NCBI GenBank assembly: GCA_018292915.2
Contig: JACVVK020000145.1
Coordinates: 857,001 to 921,000, forward strand
DNA: 64,000 bases
Direction: 5' to 3'
Origin: Batillaria attramentaria
Taxonomy: Eukaryota; Mollusca; Gastropoda; Batillariidae
This document shows positions 29,201 through 39,130 of this stretch, piece by piece. Position 1 is the stretch's first letter. Every line of letters starts with the position of its first letter. The notes under the pieces were generated by a model. It did no database searches, was not told the DNA's origin, and saw only the letters and a list, made by a program, of their open reading frames with translations. The position numbers and the translations under genes were made by a program.

Positions 29201-30737
29201 TAAAGCAGATGACTGCTGCAGACCACCCCAAGCCACTGAAATCATTTTTTAGTTTTTCTCCTTTTCTCTGTGCTGGGATCTGTAGATAATAATAACAATA
29301 GTAATAATAATAGTAATAATAATTTTATAAAGCACATATTCATAAAAAAAATTACATGCTCTAAGCGCTAACGAAAATTAAAGACAAAAAACAGAAAAAG
29401 AAATGAGACATTAAATGATTAAGCGGTAACACGGAATACCCCAGAATGACAAAACTGAAAGATCGACAGGCAGGATCGTGAAACCCAAAGAGATCTTGTC
29501 TGAAATTTTTTCCCATTGCAAATATAATATGCTTTAAATAGGAAAGTTTTTAGACTGCTTTTGAATGAACTTTCTGATTTTATTGACCTTAAAGATAATG
29601 GCAGCATGTTCCAAGTTTTGGAGCCAAAAATGGAAAAAGAACATCTACCATAGTTATGCATTTTATATCGAGGTACAGACAAAAGATTTGAATGTTCAGA
29701 ACGAAGACTCTGGGTGGTGCATATGGCACACGTAAATCATGTATGTAACTGTGTAAATCGTAGCTAAAATCAAGATCAAGGTTCAAACCCCCTTACATTT
29801 TCCTCCCTGCAGCATCCAAACCTGCATTTTGTGGTTTTGCTAGTTTGCTTGTTTGTTTTTCTTCAGTTTACATGCAAAGGAAAAAATGGTAAATGAGGTC
29901 TGAGGCAACAGGTACATACTTGTATTGTCTGTTTCTAACATTTTCGATACTTTCAGAGTTGGCCATTTGAAAGGCAAGGCATTCTGCAATAATAATAATA
30001 TTATTACGGCTCCTCTGATACTTGCACTTCTAGATCTACATCTGTAAAATACCTGCTGGTATACCTGAATTATCAGGGCCTTCGTCCCTCCTCGGATCAC
30101 CACTGCTTAAGCTGGACAATCTGCAACACACACAAACAGAAACACTGTAAAGCGAGGATTCTGGTACATAAACTTTGAAGTTCAGTGGTTCAGTGGAATA
30201 TAGGGAGAAAACCTATAATGAAAAATGAGACCATGCAATTGTTTTTCTCACAGCCTGGAAACTTTACTGCCATCACAGTTCAAGCTACTGAATACTTGAA
30301 CACTCAGATGATAAACATTGTATACATGTATGTAACATTATCATCTTAGTGCCTTGTGGGGGGGGGGGGGGGGGGAGGATTCTGGTACGGAAATTCAAAG
30401 AGACATACTCAACCCTTTGATCTGTCTTAGATCTCAGGCACCTGCTCTGTACAACTACCAGTACTACCCGGTCTGGTGCAACATGCAAGACGGGCATTGC
30501 TCCAGTAATAACACCTGAGTACGAACCTTTATAAGTTATTTAAAGACTCCTTAGGTAACCCGCACTCTTCCCATCTTCTGACTTTGAACGATACCATGTT
30601 AACCTGTACTTCATGCACTGTAACTTTATTATCGATATATATATATAATATGTGTTCATACATACAACCCACCCTCACACACATACACACACCATCGTCT
30701 GCGACAGCGTGAGTCTGCTGCTTCTTTGTGTGCATGG

Positions 30738-30790
<53 letters not shown>

Positions 30791-32596
30791 ACGTTCACTC
30801 ATTTCTTCCCTAAATTAAGGAGACCCTGCCAGAAAAGCCAGTTCGCTCAACTGCAGCAATAAAACCAATCAGTGCACTACAGCACCTGCAGAAAGTAAAG
30901 ACCAAAATAACCTGCGTCTCCTCTTTGAAGACTTGTAAACAGCCCCCCCCCCCCCCTCTCTCACACATATATATGCGTCTTACTTTTATAGTACATAGTC
31001 TTGAGCTTCATTTTGGTTTGTTTGGTATTTGTAGAATGCTTGTTAGATAGACAGTGATGCAAAAACTACCACATTATCATCATCATCCTCACCATCATTT
31101 AAAAATATGCTTACTGCTTGTGTAAACTACTTACAGACCCTAACCGACTTACTGATCACGGTGAAAATTATCTAAAGACTGGCCTAACGACTTGATCTGC
31201 ATCTACCGACCACAGGCATGAAACGTTTTCCACCAGTTACTCAATTATCATAAACAACATTTTACTTCCCCGAAGCCCAATCACGAAAATCGATGTCAAA
31301 ACAGGGACACTCCCCGTCGCCCCCCTAGTCCAAATTCAAAAACAAACCGCAGCTGCCGCGGGCCAGAGCGGAACACAGCCATCAAACGCAATCATGCGTG
31401 ACCAGCTGAGATTTCCAGGCTTGCGCAAGCCAGGCTGACCTACAGCCGTGTCACTACCCTCCAGTGAACAGCGCCAATAGAATTATAAAGCCGCAGGTGC
31501 TGAGGGACGGAAGTGCCAGCCTTAATCCCCTGATGACTGGAGGAGATTAGGGGATCAGGAGAAACTCTAAAGCAGTTGAATAAGAATAACACAGAATCAG
31601 AAAAGAACTGAAACTAGTCAAATCCTGGGAGGTGGTGAAGGGCAGCGTGTGATGTTACGTAGCGACAATCGGCTTTTCGCTGTAATTGTAAATACAGTAC
31701 TTCAGAGACCTAGTGTCTGGAATGTTATTTGCCGTCCACCTTGCTGGTGAAATGGCTCCAGCAGTTCTGCCCACGGGTGGGAAAAGAAAGTATCCATTGC
31801 AATACCCGTTTCCTACTAAGTGGTGACAAGTCTCTTAACCACTAGCCCACCCACCACCCCAGACCACCCGGACCGCCTCAATTCATGAAAATTACGAAAA
31901 ATCATGTTTATGTCTGCATGGATTTATATAAATTTGCCTAAGTGGGAGTGTCAGTTGCACTATGATTAAATACGATTATGAGATCCCCCAAGGAACCGTT
32001 AATCTTGCCTGATTCTCGCATACAGGGCGAAGACAAAAAGAGTCTAACACGTGGGAAACTCGTGTGCGGCCGATATGACATGTACATGTGTTAATGTATA
32101 TTTATAAATAAGAAAGAAGCTCAACAAAAACACACACAAAAAAAGAAAGAAAGCAACAGACAATTTATGTCATCGGGTACGGTGGCGAGAAATACCAGGT
32201 CATATGAATGCACTGTACACGTATCATGACACGCACGCATGCACAAACAACAGTCTGTACGGCTTTCGCGAAACTTCGCCTCTCGCGCGAACAGTGGTTC
32301 TTTCACGAAACTGGTAATTTGAGCTCTAAACGTGTGGCGGAAACATTTTACCGGATGGCTCAATAAAAAATGTAAGAGGGGCGAGCTAAAACTTATCCCT
32401 GTTAATGTTGCTTAACTTCAAGAGTCTCATGCTGTGCTGTGCTGCCATACGAACTGGGAGCCCGACAACTTGGAGAAAGACGATACATGTACATGTATCT
32501 ATTGCGTGTCATGACACACGAATGAATGTTCATCTTTACACGCACTTACGAAAGAAAAAAAAAGCGTTAGTTATGCAATACTAGCGCTCGCTCTCG

Positions 32597-32660
<64 letters not shown>

Positions 32661-33674
32661 TGCACACACACCTGCAGGCAGACAGAGAGCCCATTTATTT
32701 ACAAAACGTCTAGCCCGTTATTTCAGTTACACCTAGAAATGTATACATGTATAGATCTACCAGACCAAACCGCCGTACAATACAAGTTTCAGTCTCTATA
32801 CACACGGATGACAGTTCATTCACAAACCTGCCGGTCTGTTGTTTAGTTTCACTTCCAAAAGATGAAGCCTAAATCACCTAGCAACTACGAACTTAACAAT
32901 TTTCTTCCCGCACCGCGCTACCGGACCTGGAGACAAAATAATCAAACAGCATACACTGGCATCAAAGTGTAAAAGGCACCACAAAGGTAAGGCCTGAAAT
33001 TGAAACAGGCCCGAAACTGCGGGTAGTAAACAGTTTATCGCAAACTTGCCAATCACAAACGCTATTGAGTGAAAAGGGAAGAACATCACTGTCGGAAACA
33101 CACATCCCAAGTTGGCCGTCCGACAGGAGAACTATTTCAGGAACACGAAAAAAACTTGGAAGGCGGTGCGCGCGACCATGTCTTGCATACCTGCTGAATG
33201 CAGAGATAAATGTTCCTTCACACATTTCGCGTCTTTACAGTAACCTGCGAAACGGATCATCTCCACTGCGGCTGAAAGTGATACTATGAGTATGACTCGA
33301 CTGCAGCAATAATTATTATCATCATTATGATGGTGACTCTCGCAAGAAACACGACACCAAAAAACTACCTGATTTTTATTTTTTTTTATTTATTTATTTA
33401 TTTATTTTTATTTATTTATTTTATTTATTTTTTTTTTGGGGGGGGGGGGGCTGGAGTAAACGAAAGACGTCAACATTGATACACAGTTTTGTCTTGTTAT
33501 GACTCTCACAGAAATTTGTATCAAGCTAATACCAGAAGGCTACCCCCTGTCCTCTTTCCCCCTACCTTTTTTTTTTTTTTTTTCTAGGCCTGAGTAGCAG
33601 AAAGAAATCAACACTGACGTACACGTAATATGATTCTCACAATTTGTATCATGCAGATCTATACCAGACGACTC

Positions 33675-33718
<44 letters not shown>

Positions 33719-35741
33719 AATAGAAAGAAATCAACAATGACGTACACTTCTGCCTCCTCTCCGAGACCAGCCATACAGCAGAGCGATGTTCTGACAAAAT
33801 GCCAGTAAAAGGTAGTTAGCCTGTCCACATTATGCAACAACAGCCACCACTCGTCTCATTGAAGTAGTCTGAGAACACGGAAACAATTCCAGGTTTTTGC
33901 AATGCAGCTCCAAGAACTCCAGAAAGGGATGCAAGTCTGCTGGAACTATGCACTGGCGTGAAGGCGCCATGAAATCACACCACTAGCAACCTGTGTGATT
34001 ATCTCTGGACAGTGAATGGCTACGTTTGGGGGGAAAAAAACTGAGAAGAAACCGGAATCCCTTATCAAAGATTTACAGCACCAATGAATCTCAATTTCCT
34101 TGCTACAAGTACACCACCTTGCAGTTAAAAGCAGAACGGCTGTGCACCCTTAGAATGACATTATTTGCCCAGTGTCTGGGCTTTTCAATTTTAAGAAGCA
34201 ACACAGTCACTCTATTGCTAACTCTGAGTGAGTGCAGACGTGTGCGTGTGTGTATGTGTGCAGTGTAATGTGGCGCGACCATAAGGAAGTGAGAGACTGA
34301 TAACGATGCTTCATTGGGACAGGGTCCTATCTCCTTGCAGCAGCGACATAGGATGTGATTCATGAATTTATTTCTGTGTGTGAGTGTAAGTGTGCGTGCT
34401 CGTGTTGAAATCCGCGATACAAAACTTGTACTAAGTGCGCCTGCTCTGTCCTTGCACCAGCTGCAGTATGGCGTAGTGTTTGTGCATTTCAGTGACTGGT
34501 AATGTTATGCTACTCAAAATTTGCGGGGCCTCTTACTTAACTAGAGAGGCAGAAGCCTCCATGGCTCCCTTGTGACACAGGTCAAGGTCATTCACAAAAG
34601 TATGTTTGTAGAGCTCTTATCACTATCCAGTATCATGCTAAGTGATGTGTCTGGCGCTCCCCAAAACAGTTTGTACAGCCTTGACCTTTGGTCAAAGTCA
34701 TTCAAAAGAGATCTCATCAATGTCTATCATCATGCCAAGTTTGATGCCTCTAGCATTTGTAGTTCCTCCGAAAACAGTAATGTTAAAATTCACAACAGAC
34801 AGCTTTAATGACCTTGACCTTCAGTCAAGGTCATTCAGAAAGGTAGGTCTCATTGCTGTCTATCATCATGCCTCGTTTGGTGCCTCTACTGTTTGTTGTT
34901 TAGGAGAAAATGCCAAAGTTAAAGTTTCCAAAAAAACGCTTGCATGACCTTGACCTTGACTAAAAGTCACTGAAGACAGGTATGTCTGTAAAGGTGCTGC
35001 CAATGTCAATCATCGCACATAGTTTGATGTTTCTGATTCTTCTAGATACTGAGAAAATGCAAATGTAAAATTTCCGAACAGACTGTTTCATTGACCTTGA
35101 TCTTCAGTCAAGGTCATTTAAGATGGTATGTGTGCATAGGTCTTATCACTGTCTATCAGCATGCCAGGTTTGGCACCTCTGCTGTTCATTGTTTCTGAGA
35201 AAATGCCAATGTTAAGGTTTCACAAAACTATCTTGTACGGCCTTGACCTTGACAGAAGGTCACTGACTACATGTATCTGTAAAGTTCTTATCAATGTCTA
35301 TCATCATGCAAAGTTTAAAACCTCTGGCATTTGTAGATTACGAGAAAATGCCAATGTAAAATTTTCAAACAGAGCTTTTGTGACCTTGACCTTGGGTCAA
35401 GGTCATTCAAAATGATATGTTTTGAAAGGTCTTGTGCTAGTCTATCAGCATGCCAAGTTTGGTGCCTCTACTGTTTGTAGATTCTGAGAAAATGACAACG
35501 TTAAAGTTTTCTGGACACACACACACACACACACACATACACACACACACACACAGAGACAGACAGACAGACAGACAGACGACGGAGGGTTAATACATAG
35601 ACTCCCATTGTTACACAAGGGAGCCAAAAAGGCATCGGTTACGCTCAGACTTTACACAGATCCTGCCACCAATGGTAAACCACGTGGTGATGATCAATCA
35701 GTCGTTCAGTTTTAACTCTGTTTGGATACTAAACAGTCAAA

Positions 35742-35818
<77 letters not shown>

Positions 35819-37222
35819 CTAGGTTAATCAGCATTAATTCTCCCGTTCTTGCGACCGGGCCAACACCATGTCATCTCCCTACACCAGGACCGTACGTAAA
35901 AGTCGAGGTGAGGGCTTTTAGCCCCGGGCCAGAGTCTAACCTCGAACTACACTAGCTTTAGGGTGAAATTTTCTGTTCTTTTTTGTCTTAAACCAAGAAG
36001 CGGGCCCATTCCAGCAAGGTGCCTAAGCCGTCATAGAAGGATTTTGTTCCGGCTTCCTTTCTTCGATTCCTTTTTAATTTAATTTTGCTTTTGGGTGCCT
36101 TTTGTGCTAGTCTGGGTTAGACCCGTAGCCGTTGGCTAAATTAACCTCGACTTTAACATACGGGCCCAGGGGTGAGTGACATTAAGACAGCTTTCCTAGG
36201 AGATATTAATACTATTATGGGGACGAGGTTCAAGTACCTGACAGTCAGTGTACAACAGCTCGCTCCTATCCACTCTACCCGGCCCATCCTCCCAAACGTC
36301 ATCCATAATTGTGCTCCCTTCTTTCTCTGCTTTTCTTACTAATCCGACAGGCTGAGTTCTCATCGCAAACAATGGATTGGACTGAAACCATGAGGACAAC
36401 GTCAAACCCACCTGGCTTACACCAAAGCCAGCTAATCCGCATTGCCTAAACCGTCTTACTCTGAGCCGGATGTGCATTTTCCCGCCCATTTGGCATCCTT
36501 TTTCTAAGAAGAAACTGCCTGGCCTGTGCACAGCTTTCAAAAAAAAAAAACGTAATTCGACCCTCGAGCAGGTGATCACCGCTACCCTATATATCGCGCC
36601 CGCTCAGAAAGTGAAACGATGGGATCTTTCCCACAATCTCAGGTGATCTGAGCATTGCTTTCAGTGTGACTGATACATCCACTGTTAGTGTGACCGTGGC
36701 CTGGAGACGGTTCACTTCCTACAAGGAAAACTGCCATGATCGACTGATGCGGGCGGCTACCCTGTAACAACCAACTACGTCTGTAGCTGTCGCTCCCCAA
36801 ACCACAAAGACAACCTCCATCCTTTAAGAGGGTGCCTTTTATTGTCGTCGACCGCTGCAAGAGCCGTAAAAAAACGACAGTAACAATTCCCAATGGATGA
36901 CAAATATTGAAATAAACTTGCGGGTGACCCTGTAAATGTCAGAGATGTCTTTATGTGGTTTTCACCATTGGACGAGCCGGAGACAGTACTAGCACAAAGG
37001 CCAAAGTGTACACGCTGACACAGATTTAATGGCGGCAATGTGTCAGCTTTTAACGAGCAAATGAAGGATATAAAATGGGGGCAAATAATTTTATTCTTTC
37101 CACTCCTGCAGGAAGACTGACTATGTGAGAGAAATCAAGGTACCCCTAAAAATGTGTGTGTGTGTGGGGGGGGGGGGGGGGGTGAGGGGCACATAATTCC
37201 CTACATTTTTTCTCCCCATGGC

Positions 37223-37290
<68 letters not shown>

Positions 37291-37340
37291 ATACATTACT
37301 CTTCGTATTTGTGTCCTGTGCAGATTTTATTAGGAAAAGA

Positions 37341-37431
<91 letters not shown>

Positions 37432-38692
37432 ACGCGCGTGCGTGTACGTGTGCGTTGGCCGGGGAGGATGGGCCTTCACTGGCTTCAGACCACGTGTCTG
37501 ATGTGACTGCAGAAAGTAGTAAAGCTCCCTATACCTCCTACACCCAAACCCCCTACCACAGACTCCACAAATGTTAGTGTTAAAACCCCCAAAAGCTAGA
37601 TGTCCACCGATAACCTTGTGCCTCCCATCACAACAGTCAATGGATGGCTTCACCCTCCCCCGACGTCTCCCATGTTATCCGATTTCCCCCCGACGTTTCT
37701 TGCCGTTCCCCGCCAGTCTCCCCCTGACTCACAATCATATCAATACACGTATCGTCCCCCCCTGAATGACAGCTTTGCCTCGCTACCTGACGATCAGCGT
37801 AAAGAAATAATAAATCCTGTCTCAGATCGTCACGGATCGGCGACCACGAAAAGAGGAGCCCGTGTTGCTGACTAAGAGTACACGGTACACTGAGAACCAG
37901 TTTGACTCGACATAGTCAATAGCTAATGAAGAGAACCGCGACAACCTGCGGAGCTGGGAGTGTGGGGCTTGCTTTTTTATGGGTGACTGACATGGATTAA
38001 AACGACGTTTTCCGCATCACTGATTTTGACACTTATGTACGCCTGCTAGAGGGGGTGATTCTAAGACCGCCTAGCGTGTACGGCAGAATTCCCTAGGTGA
38101 TGCTGACGGCAAAACAACCTTGTACAAGCTATAGAATTTCTGACTGAAACTCCAAACCGGCAAGACATATATTTAAATCACATTTAGTACATAATTATCA
38201 TGTACCCGGACTGCATGAATTTAAATCTGGCATGAGAAGTCTCTCAGAAATTATTCAGAAAGTACACGGTGTTGACAATTTCTATCTGAAATTACTGGAA
38301 TTTACACTAATTAGAGACACACTAAGAAACTGCCCTTTCATCCCAGTTATGAAAAACAGATGTTTGTTTCTTACACACAGCTTTGTACAGTAAATATTTC
38401 TTCTGATCACACTTTATACAGAATTTCAAACGGAATTCACCAACAATTCCGTCTTTTACCTGAGGCGAAAGGAGTTCCTGAAATGATCTTCCTCATCAAA
38501 GGGTAGATCCGGTTTATCTTCGGCGAGATTATCAAGTCTTTCCTCGGAGCGTTTACTATGCTTGTGGTGACGCTTGTGGTGGTCGCCATCCTTGTGCTTG
38601 TCATGCTTGTGGTGGTGACTGTGGTAGGGCAGGTGAAGGTTCTCCAAGGAACCAAAGAAATCCAACGACCTCCACTTTCTACTGAGAGGCAT
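21046..38692 (-). CDS. PDZ-RhoGEF (ARHGEF11/ARHGEF12 family), N-terminal coding part, five exons
   Basis: Join, in transcript order: 38692-38460, 30120-30065, 28792-28688, 27065-27016, 21103-21046. All introns have GT/AG borders and the phases (2,1,0 and so on) agree, giving 167 residues plus one base. Residues 1-78 hold a His/Lys-rich tract (about 20-45), and 79-96 are a Ser-rich linker beginning LSSLSSGD. Residues 98-167 are a PDZ domain: [12 protein letters not shown], carboxylate loop GYGLTVSG, then [20 protein letters not shown] and HIDVVKLIK. This order and wording are those of mammalian ARHGEF11/LARG, cytosolic RhoA exchange factors coupling Gα12/13 and plexin-B or GPCR tails to Rho; that role is family knowledge. 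Exons for the end of PDZ, the RGS-like, DH and PH domains are not identified and probably lie past the left edge. ARHGEF11 versus ARHGEF12 cannot be decided here; invertebrates usually have one such gene. Confidence 0.93.
21104..22093. other. PDZ-RhoGEF intron 4, left part
   Basis: AT-richer intronic sequence with an A18 run near 21700-21717; no exon. Confidence 0.6.
22094..22250 (+). mobile_element. tRNA-derived SINE, family 1
   Basis: GGGGAGCC is followed by an A-box-like TAGCCGAATGGTAGAGCGTTGG and a B-box-like GAGTTCGAATCCTG, then GGCAATATTTGTGCTGGCCTTTTTCCCC and CTTTGATATCACCCATACGG. Related inverted copies are at 27395, 61339, 62608 and 57978. It is not a functional tRNA, because the arms are imperfect and the family body follows. 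Confidence 0.85.
22840..23460. repeat. Segmental tandem duplication with internal C-tracts
   Basis: CTACTGACCC.GTAAGTA.(C/T)GTCCT..G..TGTTCGCT.ACA at about 22843 recurs at 23119. The following (G)TGTGACAT..T.ATGTTTTTG then C-run, .GGAACACTTA, and CAA.TTATGGGTT.(C/G)CATTAAAA are also doubled. C-tracts are at 22927-22937 and 23218-23236. Confidence 0.78.
23461..27015. other. PDZ-RhoGEF intron 4, right part
   Basis: Contains C16 near 23790-23806, (CTA)n at 23917-23930, (GGT)n at 24741-24775, G31 and C14. No exon or complete mobile element recognised. Confidence 0.55.
26175..26205. repeat. Homopolymer G31
   Basis: Thirty-one consecutive G in a PDZ-RhoGEF intron. A C-tract of about 14 lies 80 bp away at 26287-26300. 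Confidence 0.95.
27016..27065 (-). CDS. PDZ-RhoGEF coding exon 4 (PDZ mid-region)
   Basis: A 50-nt exon with acceptor GTTTCAG and donor CAAG|GTATGA. It encodes [17 protein letters not shown], the conserved GAA.KAGV..GDRI motif of PDZ domains, with Asp in place of the usual Gly before DRI (KDDRI). It leaves in phase 0. Confidence 0.93.
27395..27558 (-). mobile_element. tRNA-derived SINE, family 1 (complete-looking)
   Basis: On the minus strand it runs GGGGAGCCGGGGTGGCCGAATGGTAGAGTGTTGG (A-box region), a B-box region ending TTTGAACCCCGG, AATATTTGTGCTGGCC and CTTTGATATCACCCGTATGTGG. It lies 330 bp downstream of exon 4 in gene sense. Confidence 0.88.
28161..28480 (+). mobile_element. MITE family 1, copy C (both ends)
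   Basis: 320 bp from CTGGGGAATT to AAATCCCCAG, inverted termini matching over 9-10 bp. It lies in the intron about 200 bp from PDZ exon 3 and is in antisense orientation to the gene. Confidence 0.85.
28688..28792 (-). CDS. PDZ-RhoGEF coding exon 3 (PDZ strands A-C)
   Basis: A 105-nt exon with acceptor TGTGCAG and donor CAAG|GTATGT, phase 1 to phase 1. It encodes [35 protein letters not shown]. It contains the PDZ carboxylate-binding loop (GYGL, equivalent to GFGL in LARG) and the following strand. This is the most diagnostic exon of the gene. Confidence 0.95.
29010..29188. mobile_element. Palindromic MITE flanked by TA
   Basis: Termini CAGTCGAACCTG..AAGGCGGTCACC and GGTGACCGCCTTACACAGGTTTGACTG are inverted copies over about 27 bp. 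Both sides carry TA, as in Tc1/mariner-type insertions. The interior is largely palindromic (GGTCACC repeats). Noncoding. Confidence 0.85.
29287..29790 (-). pseudogene. LINE 3' fragment: reverse-transcriptase C-terminus
   Basis: On the minus strand a frame reads [20 protein letters not shown] then [21 protein letters not shown], the typical C-terminal segment of CR1/Jockey-like non-LTR reverse transcriptases (F...GP..WN.LP...R...S..SFK..LK..LF). The preceding LRVPYAPP segment is in another frame, so the copy is frameshifted. An (ATT)n/(AAT)n tail lies at 29287-29325 on the 3' side. Inactive. Confidence 0.75.
30065..30120 (-). CDS. PDZ-RhoGEF coding exon 2 (Ser-rich linker)
   Basis: A 56-nt exon with acceptor TTGCAG and donor CAG|GTATAC. 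It enters in phase 2 and leaves in phase 1. After splicing it reads [20 protein letters not shown]. The RLSSLSS...GD wording resembles the segment just N-terminal to the PDZ domain in mammalian ARHGEF11, which supports the join. Confidence 0.85.
30121..31724. other. PDZ-RhoGEF intron 1, left part
   Basis: G16 near 30359-30375, (TA)n near 30636-30648, the (CA)n above and a C13 run near 30943-30956; no exon. Confidence 0.55.
30740..30789. repeat. (CA)n microsatellite
   Basis: Uninterrupted CA tract in the intron between exons 1 and 2. Confidence 0.97.
31725..31868 (-). mobile_element. tRNA-headed SINE, diverged
   Basis: The minus strand contains GGGTGGGCTAGTGGTTAAGAGAC (A-box-like), followed by family-3-like sequence. 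The B box is poorly preserved. Confidence 0.5.
31895..32046 (+). repeat. Dispersed repeat family 5, copy 2
   Basis: See copy 1 at 17855: same order of shared words, about 14 kb away, same orientation. Ends within ACAGGGCGAAGACAAAAAGAGTCTAAC. Confidence 0.75.
32605..32657. repeat. (CA)n microsatellite
   Basis: Uninterrupted CA tract preceded by CT. Confidence 0.97.
33378..33450. repeat. (TTTA)n followed by T10G13
   Basis: A degenerate TTTA array passes into a T-run and directly into 13 G. A (CT)n tract follows at 33680-33715. Confidence 0.9.
34538..35625 (+). mobile_element. Nuclear-receptor-site element (TCAAGGTCA array), copy 1
   Basis: An element of about 1.09 kb with inverted ends GGCTCCCTTGTG (34563) and CACAAGGGAGCC (to 35625). 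Inside are about six degenerate units of 136-153 bp, each with ACCTTGACC wording, TCTATCATCATGCCAAGTTTG, and GAGAAAATGCCAATGTTAAA. TCAAGGTCA or its complement occurs exactly at 34582, 34809, 34825, 34945, 35092, 35108, 35245, 35381 and 35397. A (CA)n and (GACA)n block closes the element at 35515-35580. No transposase frame. It lies in the PDZ-RhoGEF intron between exons 1 and 2. Confidence 0.85.
35744..35817. repeat. (GT)n microsatellite
   Basis: Uninterrupted GT tract of 74 bp. Confidence 0.97.
35890..36163 (+). mobile_element. MITE family 2 with ~20-bp TIRs
   Basis: The left end CCGTACGTAAAAGTCGAGGT and right end (complement CCGTATGTTAAAGTCGAGGT) match at 18 of 20 positions. The 274-bp interior is non-coding, with TAACCTCGAACTA.ACTAGCT and AGGAAG/TTCC-rich wording shared with 58063-58395. 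Confidence 0.88.
36164..38459. other. PDZ-RhoGEF intron 1, right part
   Basis: Two unassigned open frames (minus 36196-36579 and plus 37600-37875) of ordinary composition but no recognisable domain, plus the (GT)n cluster. Confidence 0.5.
37153..37430. repeat. Cluster of (GT)n tracts and G17
   Basis: GT at 37153-37166 running into G17 (to 37182), GT at 37225-37289, and GT at 37344-37430. Confidence 0.97.
38460..38692 (-). CDS. PDZ-RhoGEF coding exon 1 (His-rich N-terminus)
   Basis: The ATG at 38692-38690 has an A at -3 (ACAATGC) and is the first in-frame ATG; upstream in frame there is only GTG, then a TGA about 45 bases further up. It encodes residues 1-78 (the last is split) and ends CTCAG|GTAAAAG, phase 2. 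Twelve histidines fall between residues 20 and 45, mixed with Lys and Asp, followed by an acidic segment ([20 protein letters not shown]). The exon may extend 5' as UTR; a possible acceptor TTTTACCTCAG lies at 38801-38802. I know of no His-rich tract in the vertebrate homologues, so the exon assignment rests on reading-frame and phase continuity with exon 2. Confidence 0.82.
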
Positions 38693-38842
38693 TGTGATTC
38701 TCTCTTTCACTTCCTTAGCACAGTCAATGCTACATACTCACATCCACACATCTGATTCTTATCGCGCAACCTTACACTGCGATGAGCACTGCACTCAAGC
38801 CTGAGGTAAAACCGAGAAGGGTGACTCAGAGATGCACAAAGG

Positions 38843-39130
38843 TAGACTCCATTTCAATGCAAACACAGCAAACTTCCAAAGAGAATTATCCTGGATGTAG
38901 TTGATTACTCAACTGTCTGTATCAACAAATGAACAATCCTTCATCCTAAAATCTTCACACACCATCACCCTAGCGCGTATCACTGCACTGCCACACCACA
39001 AATATCATTCAAAGTGAAACACAATGAACTTTCAACTCCAAGAGAATTATCCTCTGTGTAGTAGATCATGATCTTGTGTAGATCTATATCAACATATCTG
39101 GAGCTTGTATCTTCACGCAGCAACACATAA
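38843..39130. repeat. Two-copy tandem duplication, period about 163 bp
   Basis: GCAAACACAGCAAACTTCCAAAGAGAATTATCCTGGATGTAGTTGAT recurs as a variant near 39021-39066, each followed by GTATCAAC/ATATCAAC. It lies just upstream of the PDZ-RhoGEF start codon, so it may be 5' UTR or promoter. Confidence 0.75.

Larger units (their letters stand above)
32047..34537. other. PDZ-RhoGEF intron 1, middle
   Basis: Microsatellites only; small open frames without motifs. Confidence 0.55.

Noticed and set aside
37600..37875. 91-codon plus-strand frame rich in Pro/Asp
   Set aside because: Lies in RhoGEF intron 1; no motif, no supported start context or splice sites.
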